Assembly: GCF_000092225.1 (NCBI RefSeq)
Contig: NC_014158.1
Coordinates: forward strand, 1,674,001 to 1,738,000
Origin: Tsukamurella paurometabola DSM 20162
GTDB lineage: Bacteria > Actinomycetota > Actinomycetes > Mycobacteriales > Mycobacteriaceae
DNA length: 64,000 nt
Direction: 5' to 3'
This document shows positions 25,874 through 34,636 of this stretch, in pieces. The notes below the pieces were generated by a model, which worked only from the letters and a program-made list of their open reading frames with translations, searched no databases and was not told the origin of the DNA. A program made the translations under genes and the position numbers. Every line of letters starts with the position of its first letter. Within the stretch, counting starts at the first letter, position 1.

Positions 25874-26757
25874 GTGCCGACGACTTCTGGCCTCGCGAGC
25901 CGGGGGAGTTCATCGACGCGCGCGCCGAATACCTCGACGCCGACCGCGAGGCTCGGCGCCTTGCCGCGGAACTCGGAGTGGCGGCACCGTCGGGCGAGCT
26001 GCGTGCCGCCGCCGAACTGAGCACCGCCCGAGCCGGATTCATGAGCGCCTATGCGGGCCTCGTGGAGCGCACCCGCGCCGAGCTGACCGCGGTGGCGGCG
26101 CGTACCACCATCGCCCGGCTCGAAGCCCGTACCGGTGCGCCGCCCGGAGATCCCGCAGCCGAACAGGCCGCGGACCTGGCCGATCTGCGCGGGCGGGCGG
26201 AGGCGGAGGAGGCCGCCGAGGCGGCGCAATCGCGTTCCGCGGAGCTCGCCGCCGGACACGGCGCCGCGCTCGGCGGGTTCGCCCCGATGACGGCGATGAT
26301 GGGAGCCGCGGCCCGCGGCGGCGGTGGCGGGCTGCACCGGAGCACGCACTACGACGTACCGTCCTCGGCGCCGACGGACCTCGACCTGCGGCTGCGGGAA
26401 CTCTGCGCCGGGCTCGACGGCCCCGCCCGCGACTGGGCCCGGCTCGCCGTGGCCGCCGTCACCGACGAGGCCGGGCGCCCCTGGAAGCTGATCGGGACCA
26501 CCGAACTCGACGGCTACCTCCGGCCCGGAATAGTGCTCCTCGACGGCGAATTGGCAGCCGGCAACGAGGCGTGGCCCGAGCTGTCGATCGCCACCTTCTG
26601 CGCCGCACACGGCTTCGCACCCGGGCCCGTGGTCGGTGCCGTCGAACCCCCGCCGGAGGTCTGCGATCACCTGCGGGCGTTGGGATTCGAACCATCCTGG
26701 GCGTCGGATGCCTGGGATTCGTCCAGTTGGGAGCACGACGATGCATCGCTCCGCTAG
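25870..26757 (+). CDS. Two-domain protein of unknown function in YbaB/EspC-like operon
   Basis: A 295-residue protein without signal peptide. Residues 1-140 are Ala/Glu/Arg-rich and helical, including a possible coiled coil (about 55-125). A flexible Gly/Ala/Met-rich linker follows (GFAPMTAMMGAAARGGGGGL, about 138-157). The C-terminal globular domain (about 165-290) has 'DLDLRLRELCAGLDGPARDWARLAVAAVTD', 'GYLRPGIVLLDGELAAGNEAWPELSIATFCAAHGF' in pieces, and two cysteines. Helical N-terminus plus linker plus globular tail is how many type VII secreted effectors are built, but no toxin or enzyme motif is recognised. Coupled to its neighbours by 4-bp and 17-bp overlaps. Confidence 0.65.
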   Translation: MSADDFWPREPGEFIDARAEYLDADREARRLAAELGVAAPSGELRAAAELSTARAGFMSAYAGLVERTRAELTAVAARTTIARLEARTGAPPGDPAAEQAADLADLRGRAEAEEAAEAAQSRSAELAAGHGAALGGFAPMTAMMGAAARGGGGGLHRSTHYDVPSSAPTDLDLRLRELCAGLDGPARDWARLAVAAVTDEAGRPWKLIGTTELDGYLRPGIVLLDGELAAGNEAWPELSIATFCAAHGFAPGPVVGAVEPPPEVCDHLRALGFEPSWASDAWDSSSWEHDDASLR

Positions 26758-27160
26758 CCTGCCCGATCTGATGGACGCGGTGGCCTCCGTCGCCCCCGAT
26801 CGGCGGCACGCGGCGGCGCTCGCGGTCGTCGGCGACGCCCTCGACCGCACCGCGGATCCGCGATTGGACGGCACCGGAGCGGTGCTGCTCGACGAGATGC
26901 GGGCGCCCGGATCGAGGTACAGCGAGGCGCAGCGTATCGCCGTGGCCGTGGACGAGGCGGACCGCGATGCGCACGCCCGCCGTGCCGAGGGCGACCACAC
27001 CGGTTACGTGCTCGGCTTCCAGGCGGCCCGTGCGCTGTCGGCGCTGCTGTTCCTGGTTCGGGACGGCGGCGCGGGGCTCGCCGATGTGGCGTACGAGGCG
27101 GTGATGGTGTGCGGCGCGACCGAGCCGGTGGTCGCGGTTCTCGTCGGTGGCCGTCGGTAG
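26741..27160 (+). CDS. Small protein of unknown function, last gene of the YbaB/EspC-like operon
   Basis: A 139-residue, helical, probably cytoplasmic protein. ATG 26741 (MHRSASLPDLMDAVASVAPDRR) overlaps the end of the previous gene by 17 bp; an ATG at 26771 is an alternative. Features seen: 'AVVGDALDRTADPRLDGTGAVLLDEMRAP', 'AEGDHTGYVLGFQAARALSALLFLV' and a hydrophobic C-terminus. It could be a chaperone or immunity-like partner for the larger protein encoded before it, which would fit the gene order, but nothing in the sequence proves that. tex follows 9 bp later. Confidence 0.6.
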   Translation: MHRSASLPDLMDAVASVAPDRRHAAALAVVGDALDRTADPRLDGTGAVLLDEMRAPGSRYSEAQRIAVAVDEADRDAHARRAEGDHTGYVLGFQAARALSALLFLVRDGGAGLADVAYEAVMVCGATEPVVAVLVGGRR

Positions 27161-27169
27161 GGTGGCCGG

Positions 27170-29560
27170 GTGAATTCGAGCGCGCCCGTGAAGTCCGTGT
27201 CCGCCCGCATCGCCGAGGAACTCTCGGTGGGGGAGAACCAGGTGGCCGCCGCGATCCAGCTGCTGGACGAGGGGTCGACGGTGCCGTTCATCGCCCGGTA
27301 CCGCAAGGAGGTCACCGGCAGCCTCGACGACGCGCAGCTGCGCCGGCTCGAAGAGCGGCTCGGTTACCTGCGCGAACTCGACGACCGCCGCGCCGCGGTG
27401 ATCACCTCGATCGAGGAGCAGGGGAAGCTGACGCCCGAGCTGCGTGCCGCGCTGCTCGCGGCCGACACCAAGGCCCGCGTGGAGGACATCTACCTGCCGT
27501 ACAAGGTCAAGCGGCGCACGAAGGCGCAGATCGCCCGCGAGAACGGCCTGCAGCCGCTGGCCGAACGGTTGCTCGCGGATCCGACCCTGGTGCCCGAGGA
27601 GCTGGCCGCCGAGTACCTCGGCGAGAACGTCGCCGATGCGGCGGCGGCGCTCGAGGGTGCGCGACACATTCTCGTCGAGCGGGCGTCCGAGGACGCCGAG
27701 CTGGTGGGCACGGTCCGCGAGAAGTTCTGGACCGACTCCACCCTGCGCACCGGACTGCGCGAGGGCGCCGACCCGCAGAAGGCGCAGAAGTTCCGCGACT
27801 ACTTCGAGTTCTCCGAGCCGCTCGAGCAGATGCCCAGCCACCGCGTGCTGGCGGTGCTGCGCGGGGAGAAGGAAGAGGTGCTCTCCCTGCAGTTCGACGG
27901 CGGCGAGGACTCCTCGTACGAGTCGCTGGTCGCGTCCACTCTGGGGGTCGCGAACCAGGGCCGCGCCGCCGACAAGTGGCTCGGCACCGTGGTGCGGTGG
28001 GCGTGGCGCACCAAGCTCATGGTGTCCGCCACCGTCGACGCTCGCACCCGGTTGCGGCAGCGCGCCGAAGACGATGCGGTGAACGTCTTCGCGACCAACC
28101 TCAAGGACCTGCTGCTCGCGGCGCCGGCGGGTACCCGCCCCACCCTGGGCCTGGATCCCGGCTTCCGCAACGGCGTCAAGACCGCCGTCGTGGACGGCAC
28201 CGGCAAGGTGCTCGACACGCTGATCATCTACCCGCACCAGCCGCAGAATCAGTGGGACAAGTCCAAGGCGTTGCTCGGTGCACTCATCGCCCGGCACGAT
28301 GTGGAACTGGTCGCCATCGGCAACGGCACCGCCTCGCGCGAGACCGATGCCCTGACCACCGAACTGATCGCCGAGATCCGTGCCTCCGGTGGGAAGGTGC
28401 CGGCGAAGGCCGTGGTCAGCGAAGCCGGCGCCTCGATCTACTCCGCCTCCGAGTACGCCTCGCAGGAGCTGCCCGATATGGACGTCTCGCTGCGCGGCGC
28501 CGTGTCCATCGCGCGCCGGCTGCAGGATCCGCTGGCCGAGCTGGTGAAGATCGACCCCAAGTCGATCGGCGTGGGCCAGTACCAGCACGACGTCTCGCAG
28601 GCCAGCCTCGCGAAAAGCCTCGATGCGGTGGTCGAGGACGCGGTGAACGCGGTCGGCGTCGACCTCAACACCGCGTCGGTGCCGCTGCTCGCGCGGGTCT
28701 CCGGCGTGACCGAGAACCTGGCGGCCGCGATCGTCGCGCACCGCGACGGCGCGGGCGCCTTCCGCAGCCGCAAGGCGCTGCTGGACGTGCCGCGCCTGGG
28801 CCCCAAGGCCTTTGAGCAGTGCGCGGGTTTCCTCCGCATCAGTGGCGGCGACGATCCGCTCGACGCGTCCGGTGTGCATCCCGAGGCCTACCCGGTGGTG
28901 CGGACGATCCTGTACCGCTCCGGGTTGCAGCTGGCCGAATTGATCGGTAACAGCGCGGCGCTGGCGAAGCTCCGGCCCGCCGAGATCGCGGCCGAACTGG
29001 CCGACGAGCGGTTCGGTGTTCCGACGGTGACCGACATCCTCGCCGAGCTCGACAAGCCCGGCCGGGATCCGCGCCCGGCGTTCGCCACCGCCACCTTCGC
29101 CGCCGGCGTCGAGAAGGTCTCGGATCTGCAGCCCGGCATGGTGCTGGAGGGAGTGGTCACCAATGTCGCCGCGTTCGGCGCGTTCGTCGACGTGGGCGTG
29201 CACCAGGACGGCCTGGTCCACGTCTCGGCGATGTCCGATCGGTACGTCTCCGATCCGCACGAGGTGGTCAAGTCCGGTGAGGTGGTCAAGGTCAAGGTGG
29301 TCGACGTGGACGTCGAGCGCCAGCGCATCGGCCTCTCCCTGCGCCTGAACGACGATGCCGCCCCGAAGGAGCGCGGCGCGCGCGGAGGCCAGCAGCGCGG
29401 CGGGCAGAACCGGGCGAATCAGAACCGTGGCGGGCAGAACCGGGCGAACCAGAACCGCGGAGGGCAGAACCGGGGCGGCCAAGACCGAGGCCAGCGCGGC
29501 GGGGCGGCACCTGCGGGCTCGATGGCGGACGCACTGCGCAAGGCCGGCTTCGGCAGGTAG
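27170..29560 (+). CDS. tex: RNA-binding transcription accessory protein Tex
   Basis: A 796-residue Tex/Spt6-like protein starting at GTG 27170. In order: the N-terminal helical Tex domain (VSARIAEELSVGENQVAAAIQLLDEGSTVPFIARYRKE in pieces), the YqgF-like nuclease fold around 'LGLDPGFRNGVKTAVVDG' (about 325), the helix-hairpin-helix region (about 480-560, 'SVGVGQYQHDVSQASLAKSLD'-like) and an S1 domain (about 653-725, 'GMVLEGVVTNVAAFGAFVDVG'). The last 50 residues form an unusual Asn/Gln/Gly/Arg-rich repeat tail (GGQNRANQNR units). Confidence 0.95.
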   Translation: MNSSAPVKSVSARIAEELSVGENQVAAAIQLLDEGSTVPFIARYRKEVTGSLDDAQLRRLEERLGYLRELDDRRAAVITSIEEQGKLTPELRAALLAADTKARVEDIYLPYKVKRRTKAQIARENGLQPLAERLLADPTLVPEELAAEYLGENVADAAAALEGARHILVERASEDAELVGTVREKFWTDSTLRTGLREGADPQKAQKFRDYFEFSEPLEQMPSHRVLAVLRGEKEEVLSLQFDGGEDSSYESLVASTLGVANQGRAADKWLGTVVRWAWRTKLMVSATVDARTRLRQRAEDDAVNVFATNLKDLLLAAPAGTRPTLGLDPGFRNGVKTAVVDGTGKVLDTLIIYPHQPQNQWDKSKALLGALIARHDVELVAIGNGTASRETDALTTELIAEIRASGGKVPAKAVVSEAGASIYSASEYASQELPDMDVSLRGAVSIARRLQDPLAELVKIDPKSIGVGQYQHDVSQASLAKSLDAVVEDAVNAVGVDLNTASVPLLARVSGVTENLAAAIVAHRDGAGAFRSRKALLDVPRLGPKAFEQCAGFLRISGGDDPLDASGVHPEAYPVVRTILYRSGLQLAELIGNSAALAKLRPAEIAAELADERFGVPTVTDILAELDKPGRDPRPAFATATFAAGVEKVSDLQPGMVLEGVVTNVAAFGAFVDVGVHQDGLVHVSAMSDRYVSDPHEVVKSGEVVKVKVVDVDVERQRIGLSLRLNDDAAPKERGARGGQQRGGQNRANQNRGGQNRANQNRGGQNRGGQDRGQRGGAAPAGSMADALRKAGFGR

Positions 29561-29616
29561 CGCGACGATCGATGGCTTTGACCTGGTATGACCGAATCCG
29601 GCGCTAGGTTGGAGGT

Positions 29617-30594
29617 ATGTCCACCTGGTTCACCCGCGACATCGTGGAGGCGGGACGGCTGCCGCTGTTCGCCTTCTTCGTCGGGCTGATCGTGGGCTTC
29701 CTGTGCATCCGCGCCAGCGTGCGGTTGATCCGCGCCGAGGTCCGCTGGTGGTTCGGCAATGTCCGGCCCGGTGGCCTGCACGTGCACCACGTGGTGTTCG
29801 GTGTGGTGCTGTGCCTCGGTTCCGCGGTGGGGCTCATCGCGAACTTCGGCACCGCCACCCAGACCACCGCGGCGGTGCTCGCCGGGATCTTCGGTCTGGG
29901 GGCGGCGCTGGTGCTCGACGAGTTCGCGCTGATCCTCTATCTGCGCGATGTGTACTGGCAAGAGGAGGGACGCACCTCCGTCGATGCGGTCTTCGTCGCG
30001 ATCGCGATGACCGGCCTGCTGCTGTTGGGCCTGCGGCCGCTCGACCTGGTCGACGTGGCCGGATTCCGGGATTCGCCGCAGCGCACCGCGCAGATCGGAT
30101 TCGCACTGGTGAGTCTGGGGACGGCGGCGATCGTGCTGCTCAAGGGCAAGATCTGGACAGGTCTGCTGGGGTTGTACTTCTTCCCGCTGCTGCTGGTCGG
30201 CGCGATTCGACTGTCCCGGCCCGGCGCGCCGTGGGCTCGCTGGCGCTACGACCGGGACTCCCGCCGGATGCTGCGCGCGCTGCGCCGCGAGCGTCGGCTT
30301 CGGCGTCCGCTGATCCGCGTCAAGATCGCGGTGCAGGACCTGATGGCGGGGCGCCCCGACCTGCTGCCGCACCTGAGGGAAGACACGGAGAAGGAGTTGG
30401 ACCGCACCGTCGTGCCCGCGCCGGCACCGCCGCAGCGACCGCGTTCGATGGCCAGCCGCCTCACGATTTCTCGAAAGCGGCGCCGATCTGGCACAATTAA
30501 CAGGTTGCCTGGGCTGCGTGCTGCCCGGGCCTATCCGACTGCCCAGCAGTCGGCAAGCCAGGAGTACGAACCGGTCGAACCCCCACGGCAGTAG
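29617..30594 (+). CDS. Conserved-type integral membrane protein of unknown function
   Basis: A 325-residue protein with about six membrane helices in its first 215 residues ([95 protein letters not shown]). A His motif '[11 protein letters not shown]' and an acidic '[15 protein letters not shown]' lie at the membrane face and could bind a metal. The C-terminal third is basic and disordered ([16 protein letters not shown]...). The last about 30 codons run into what is probably the rplS leader. I do not recognise the family. Confidence 0.75.
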   Translation: MSTWFTRDIVEAGRLPLFAFFVGLIVGFLCIRASVRLIRAEVRWWFGNVRPGGLHVHHVVFGVVLCLGSAVGLIANFGTATQTTAAVLAGIFGLGAALVLDEFALILYLRDVYWQEEGRTSVDAVFVAIAMTGLLLLGLRPLDLVDVAGFRDSPQRTAQIGFALVSLGTAAIVLLKGKIWTGLLGLYFFPLLLVGAIRLSRPGAPWARWRYDRDSRRMLRALRRERRLRRPLIRVKIAVQDLMAGRPDLLPHLREDTEKELDRTVVPAPAPPQRPRSMASRLTISRKRRRSGTINRLPGLRAARAYPTAQQSASQEYEPVEPPRQ

Positions 30595-30655
30595 TCGTGA
30601 CGGGCCGCCAGGGTCCTCTGCTCGCGAAGAAGAAGCAAGAAACGGTGATCCAGCG

Positions 30656-30997
30656 ATGAACACGCTCGACTTCATTGACCAGCAGTCCCTGCGCAGCGAT
30701 GTGCCCGACTTCCGCCCCGGCGACACCCTTGACGTGCACGTCAAGGTCATCGAGGGCAGCAAGGAGCGCGTCCAGGTGTTCAAGGGCGTCGTGATCCGCC
30801 GCCAGGGCGGCGGCATCCGCGAGACCTTCACGGTGCGCAAGGTGTCCTTCGGCGTCGGTGTGGAGCGCACCTTCCCGGTGCACTCCCCGAACATCGCCAA
30901 GATCGACGTGCTCACCCGCGGTGATGTGCGTCGCGCGAAGCTGTACTACCTGCGCGACCTGCGCGGCAAGGCCGCCAAGATCAAGGAGAAGCGCTGA
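30656..30997 (+). CDS. rplS: 50S ribosomal protein bL19
   Basis: A 113-residue bL19 of normal length at the 30S-50S interface. It starts at ATG 30656 ([31 protein letters not shown]) and has the family signature '[22 protein letters not shown]' and '[19 protein letters not shown]'. In mycobacteria rplS is followed by lepB and rnhB exactly as here. The in-frame extension upstream of 30656 is not protein-like. Confidence 0.97.
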   Translation: MNTLDFIDQQSLRSDVPDFRPGDTLDVHVKVIEGSKERVQVFKGVVIRRQGGGIRETFTVRKVSFGVGVERTFPVHSPNIAKIDVLTRGDVRRAKLYYLRDLRGKAAKIKEKR

Positions 30998-31051
30998 CAC
31001 CAGCGCCGGTCGCGGTCCGGTTGGACGGCGCCGCCTCGCCCGCTCGGTAGG

Positions 31052-31927
31052 GTGTATCCCGTGCCCGAGCAGACGAACTCCCAGGAGACCCCCGAGCCCG
31101 ACGATTCCGCATCGTCGGCCGGGGGTTCCTCCGTATCCGGGGCCGGTGAGCCCGCGCAGGGCGACGGTGCCCGTGGCCGCCACGCCGGCCCCGAAGAGGT
31201 GGCCGGCGACGACGCGGACGCGAAGAAGCAGAAGAAGACGAACTGGCCGCTCGAAGTGGCCGTCGTCGTGCTGGTCGCCTTGGTGCTCACTTTCTGCCTG
31301 CAGACCTTCGTCGGCCGTCAGTGGTACGTGCCGTCGGAGTCGATGGAGCCCACGCTCATCGGTTGCGCCGGGTGCACAGGTGACCGGATCGTGACGCAGA
31401 AGATCAGCTACTTCACCGGCGACCCCCAGCCGGGTGACGTGATCGTCTTCAAGGGGCCCACCTCATCGTGGGACGTCGAGGGCCGGCCCAGCGTGCGGTC
31501 GAGTAACACCGTCCTGCGCGGTATCCAGGAGGCGCTGTCGTACGTGGGGCTGCAGCCGCCGGACGAGAACGACCTCGTCAAGCGAGTGGTCGCCGTGGGT
31601 GGACAGACGATTCAATGCCGCCCCGAGACCGGTGTCACGGTGAACGGGAAGAAGTTGAACGAGCCGTACATCGCCGATACCGCGAAGGAATTCGCCGCGA
31701 ATCAGGATGCGTGCTGGGGCAAGCCTTTCGGGCCGGTCACCGTGCCCGAGGGGAATGTCTTCGCGATGGGTGACAACCGGATGTTCTCCGCGGACTCGCG
31801 CTATCACATCGAGGACCGGCTGCAGGGCACGATCCCGAAGGCCGATATCCGCGGCAAGGTCGTGGCGATCATCTACCCGTTCGACCGCTGGCAGACCGTC
31901 AAGGCGATCAACCCGCAGCAGGGCTGA
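31052..31927 (+). CDS. lepB: Signal peptidase I
   Basis: A 291-residue leader peptidase that removes Sec and Tat signal peptides. A long acidic cytoplasmic N-terminus (about 1-65, Glu/Ser/Pro-rich) precedes one membrane helix (VAVVVLVALVLTFCLQTFV, about 68-87). The catalytic serine lies in PSESMEPTL (about 94) and the general-base lysine in 'DLVKRVVAVGG' (about 174). The conserved 'GDNRMFSADSRY' is near 250. It begins at GTG 31052 or the GTG at 31061. Neighbours rplS and rnhB are the conserved order. Confidence 0.95.
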   Translation: MYPVPEQTNSQETPEPDDSASSAGGSSVSGAGEPAQGDGARGRHAGPEEVAGDDADAKKQKKTNWPLEVAVVVLVALVLTFCLQTFVGRQWYVPSESMEPTLIGCAGCTGDRIVTQKISYFTGDPQPGDVIVFKGPTSSWDVEGRPSVRSSNTVLRGIQEALSYVGLQPPDENDLVKRVVAVGGQTIQCRPETGVTVNGKKLNEPYIADTAKEFAANQDACWGKPFGPVTVPEGNVFAMGDNRMFSADSRYHIEDRLQGTIPKADIRGKVVAIIYPFDRWQTVKAINPQQG

Positions 31928-31933
31928 GAAACC

Positions 31934-32620
31934 GTGCGTGACCGTTGGCCGCCGCGCCCGGTGGTGCGGTCCTCGTCGGGCTTGTCGACCATGGAGTCGG
32001 TGCTCGGCCGGGCCGGGCTCGGTCCCGTGGCGGGGATCGACGAGGCCGGGCGCGGCGCCTGCGCCGGACCGATGACGGTGGCGGCATGCATCCTGCCGCG
32101 GAAGATCCCGCCCTCGCTGGCCCGGCTCGACGACTCCAAAAAGCTCAGTGAGATCGCCCGGGAGAGGCTGTATCCCGAGATCCTCAAGCACGCGGTGAGC
32201 TGGTCGGTGGTCACGATTCCGGCCGCCGAGGTGGACCGGCTCGGGGTGCACGTGGCGAACATCTCCGGGATGCGGCGCGCGATCGCCACCCTCCAGGTGA
32301 CGCCCGGGTACGTCCTCATCGACGGCTTCACCGTGCCCGGCCTGGGCATCCCCTCACTGCCGGTGATCGGCGGCGATGCCTCGGCATCGTGCATCGCGGC
32401 GGCGAGTGTGCTGGCCAAGGTGACCCGCGACCGGGTGATGGCCGAATTGGACGCGGACTACGACGGGTACGGCTTCGCGGTGCACAAGGGATACTCGACC
32501 GCGGCGCACATGGCCGCACTGGGCGAGCTGGGCCCGAGCGACCAGCATCGGATGCGCTATCAGAACGTGCGGGCGGCGCTTCGGGCCACGTCGAATGAGG
32601 GAACGGCGGCGGCGCGTTAG
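31934..32620 (+). CDS. rnhB: Ribonuclease HII
   Basis: A 228-residue RNase HII that nicks RNA-DNA hybrids and misincorporated ribonucleotides. The catalytic motif [13 protein letters not shown] (about 35-47, Asp-Glu pair), '[16 protein letters not shown]', a third acid in '[10 protein letters not shown]', and '[28 protein letters not shown]' are present. The GTG at 31934 starts it, 6 bp after lepB. An internal start near 31991 would give a more usual N-terminus. Confidence 0.93.
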   Translation: MRDRWPPRPVVRSSSGLSTMESVLGRAGLGPVAGIDEAGRGACAGPMTVAACILPRKIPPSLARLDDSKKLSEIARERLYPEILKHAVSWSVVTIPAAEVDRLGVHVANISGMRRAIATLQVTPGYVLIDGFTVPGLGIPSLPVIGGDASASCIAAASVLAKVTRDRVMAELDADYDGYGFAVHKGYSTAAHMAALGELGPSDQHRMRYQNVRAALRATSNEGTAAAR

Positions 32621-32662
32621 TCTGATCGGGTCGTCGGTTCGGAAGAAGGTGAGGAGGCCCCG

Positions 32663-32968
32663 GTGAGCGCAGAGGATCTCGAGAAGTACGAGACCGCCAT
32701 GGAGCTGTCCATGTACCGCGAGTACAAGGACGTGCTGAGCCAGTTCACCTACGTGGTGGAGACCGAGCGCCGGTTCTACCTGGCCAACGGGGTGGACCTG
32801 ATCCCGCGCAACGCGGACGGCGAGGTGTACTTCGAGGTGCGGATGACGGATGCGTGGGTGTGGGACATGTACCGCCCGGCGCGCTTTCTCAAGCAGGCCC
32901 GCGTGGTCACGTTCAAGGATGTCAACATCGAGGAGCTGGACAAGCCGGACCTGCGACTGCCGGACTGA
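32663..32968 (+). CDS. DUF2469 family protein
   Basis: A 101-residue protein, MSAEDLEKYETAMELSMYRE... through 'EVRMTDAWVWDMYRPARFLK' to 'VNIEELDKPDLRLPD'. This is the highly conserved actinobacterial DUF2469 protein always found after rnhB; its function is not established. Starts at GTG 32663 after a GGAGG. Confidence 0.92.
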   Translation: MSAEDLEKYETAMELSMYREYKDVLSQFTYVVETERRFYLANGVDLIPRNADGEVYFEVRMTDAWVWDMYRPARFLKQARVVTFKDVNIEELDKPDLRLPD

Positions 32969-33040
32969 CCTCGTGCCCGCGGAGCGGTTCCTTCGGCACT
33001 CATCAGCAGTGCCGGCGGTCACGGGGACCGCGTGGGACAC

Positions 33041-33103
33041 GGAGGCCCTTCGGGGATCGAGCGGAGAGTCCCACCACCTCCATCCGACCCCCGAAGGACC
33101 TCC
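33041..33103. terminator. Stem-loop between convergent genes (likely bidirectional terminator)
   Basis: GGAGGCCCTTCGGGG (33041-33055) pairs with CCCCGAAGGACCTCC (33089-33103) with one mismatch. It lies between the DUF2469 gene and the convergent small gene ending at 33116. There is no T-tract, so termination would be of the actinobacterial hairpin-only kind. Confidence 0.5.
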
Positions 33104-33115
33104 GCGTCCCGCGCG

Positions 33116-33382
33116 TCACCAACCCCGCCGGGGCGGTGCGTCACCGGGCCGAGGCGCGGATACCTCTGCTCCCCGGGGTGCGCTGCGTTGCGTCTGAATC
33201 GCTTGGATATCGATCAGTTCCGGGCGGCCGACGACGATGACGCGACCGTCGTCCAGCAGCACGTTCACGCGACCGGCCTCGGGCGAGGTGATCACAGATC
33301 CGTACGTGCACGGTTCGGTGAGCAAACGAACCCGATCACCCCTCTTCATGGCGGTCATCCTGTATCTGTGGACGGCGTTCAT
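33116..33382 (-). CDS. Small KOW/SH3-like protein coupled to the oxidoreductase gene
   Basis: An 88-residue protein whose ATG (33382) overlaps the oxidoreductase stop codon in an ATGA (33379-33382), arguing that it is real. After a short N-terminus comes a compact beta-rich stretch 'MKRGDRVRLLTEPCTYGSVITS' (in two parts) and 'GRVNVLLDDGRVIVVGRPELIDI', which resembles a small SH3 or KOW barrel. The last 30 residues are Arg/Pro-rich and probably disordered. Function unknown; perhaps a regulator or partner of the sugar locus. Confidence 0.55.
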   Translation of the reverse strand: MNAVHRYRMTAMKRGDRVRLLTEPCTYGSVITSPEAGRVNVLLDDGRVIVVGRPELIDIQAIQTQRSAPRGAEVSAPRPGDAPPRRGW

Positions 33383-34602
33383 GTGAGCGCCTCCGGTGCG
33401 TCGCCGAAGTCCGGAACCGGCAGACGGACGCCGCCTTGGAGTGCTGATTGGTGCGCGGCGATCCCTGGGAGGGTGAATCGGGCGGCGGTCCATGCATTGA
33501 TCGGAGGCAGCGTGCCGTCGATCGCGGCACGCACGAAGTCGTCGACCAGAAAGTGGTGGCTTCCCTCGTGGCCGGTGGGCACGCCGTCGAACTCCGCGGG
33601 TAGTCGGTCCACATCGTGCACCGCGGAGTGTCCTGAGACGAACGCTTCACGGAGCTCCGGTGCGATATCGGCGAGGCGCGGGTCATCGAGCGGCATGGTC
33701 GGTTGCGAATCGATCTGGTCGCTGATGTCGTAGGAGTCCGTCTTGTCCTGCCACACGCTCACGCGCGCAAGCTGCTCGAAGCTGCCCTCGGTGCCGAAGT
33801 AGCGGAACCGAGACTCACGGATCGGCGATGGGTAGCCGACGCGCCGCATCTCGTTGATGCGCATCACTGCTCCGGTATTGAGCTCGAACAGTGCACTGGC
33901 ATTGGAGAAGTCGTTGTCGAATTGACTGACTTCCTTGTCGAACACACCGTCGCCGCGGTCGTCCTTGACTCCGATGCAGCTCACGCTGACGGCGTGGCCC
34001 GGGACCGCCCCGAGCACGCCGCCGACGGAGTGGGTGGGGTAGAGCATGGGCGGGTAGCTGGCGGTCTTCTTCCAGTCGGTGCCGCCGCTGTACTGGTACG
34101 CGGCGTAGAAGCCGAGGTCCATATCGTGGACGTAATCGCCTTCGGCGTAGAAGATCCGGCCGAACCTGCCCTCATCGACCGCTGTGCGGGCGAAGACGGT
34201 GGCGGGGTTGTAGTAGCTCGTCTCACCCATCATGTACGTCAGACCGGTGGCGCGGACCGCATCGATGATCGCGCGGATCTCCTCTTCCGAAATGGCCATC
34301 GGCACAGCCGAGTACACGTGCTTCCCGGCTTCCAGAGCCCGGAGGACGAGGGGGCCGTGGGTCCAGCGCTGCGTGAAGATCGCGACTGCGTCCACATCCG
34401 ATGCCAGTACCGCATCGAAGTCGGCGAACGTGCCCGCGAGAGCCTCGCGTTCCGCGAGGTCGGCAGCGCGCTCGGGGATCAGGTCGGTGACGTACACGCC
34501 ATCGACGTCGGGGTGGACCGCGAACAGCATGGCGAAATGCGCAGCGAACTGTCCGGCACCGACCACGGCAATGGAGATCGTGTTATCGGCTCGGGTAGGC
34601 AA
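33379..34602 (-). CDS. Gfo/Idh/MocA-family oxidoreductase
   Basis: A 407-residue NAD(P)-dependent sugar or inositol dehydrogenase-like protein. The Rossmann motif AVVGAGQFAAHFAML is near residue 12 and 'DAVAIFTQRWTHGPLVLRALEAGKHVYSAVPMA' gives the usual EKP-like lysine region, here read as Ala-Val-Pro rather than Glu-Lys-Pro. The C-terminal alpha/beta domain carries 'YPPMLYPTHSVGGVLG' with the catalytic-type His. I chose the TTG at 34602 because AGGAGG lies 4 nt upstream and no ATG or GTG gives a sensible N-terminus. It follows the sugar ABC ATPase by 34 bp. Confidence 0.85.
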   Translation of the reverse strand: MPTRADNTISIAVVGAGQFAAHFAMLFAVHPDVDGVYVTDLIPERAADLAEREALAGTFADFDAVLASDVDAVAIFTQRWTHGPLVLRALEAGKHVYSAVPMAISEEEIRAIIDAVRATGLTYMMGETSYYNPATVFARTAVDEGRFGRIFYAEGDYVHDMDLGFYAAYQYSGGTDWKKTASYPPMLYPTHSVGGVLGAVPGHAVSVSCIGVKDDRGDGVFDKEVSQFDNDFSNASALFELNTGAVMRINEMRRVGYPSPIRESRFRYFGTEGSFEQLARVSVWQDKTDSYDISDQIDSQPTMPLDDPRLADIAPELREAFVSGHSAVHDVDRLPAEFDGVPTGHEGSHHFLVDDFVRAAIDGTLPPINAWTAARFTLPGIAAHQSALQGGVRLPVPDFGDAPEALT

Positions 34603-34636
34603 TGACCCTCCTGCTTTCTGTCTGGGTGCGGGGCGC

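Noticed and set aside
26459-29482. 1007-residue open frame on the minus strand opposite tex
   Set aside because: Pure shadow of the high-GC tex frame; composition is Gly/Val/His/Leu/Arg-rich and repetitive without any family-like motif, and tex is clearly real.
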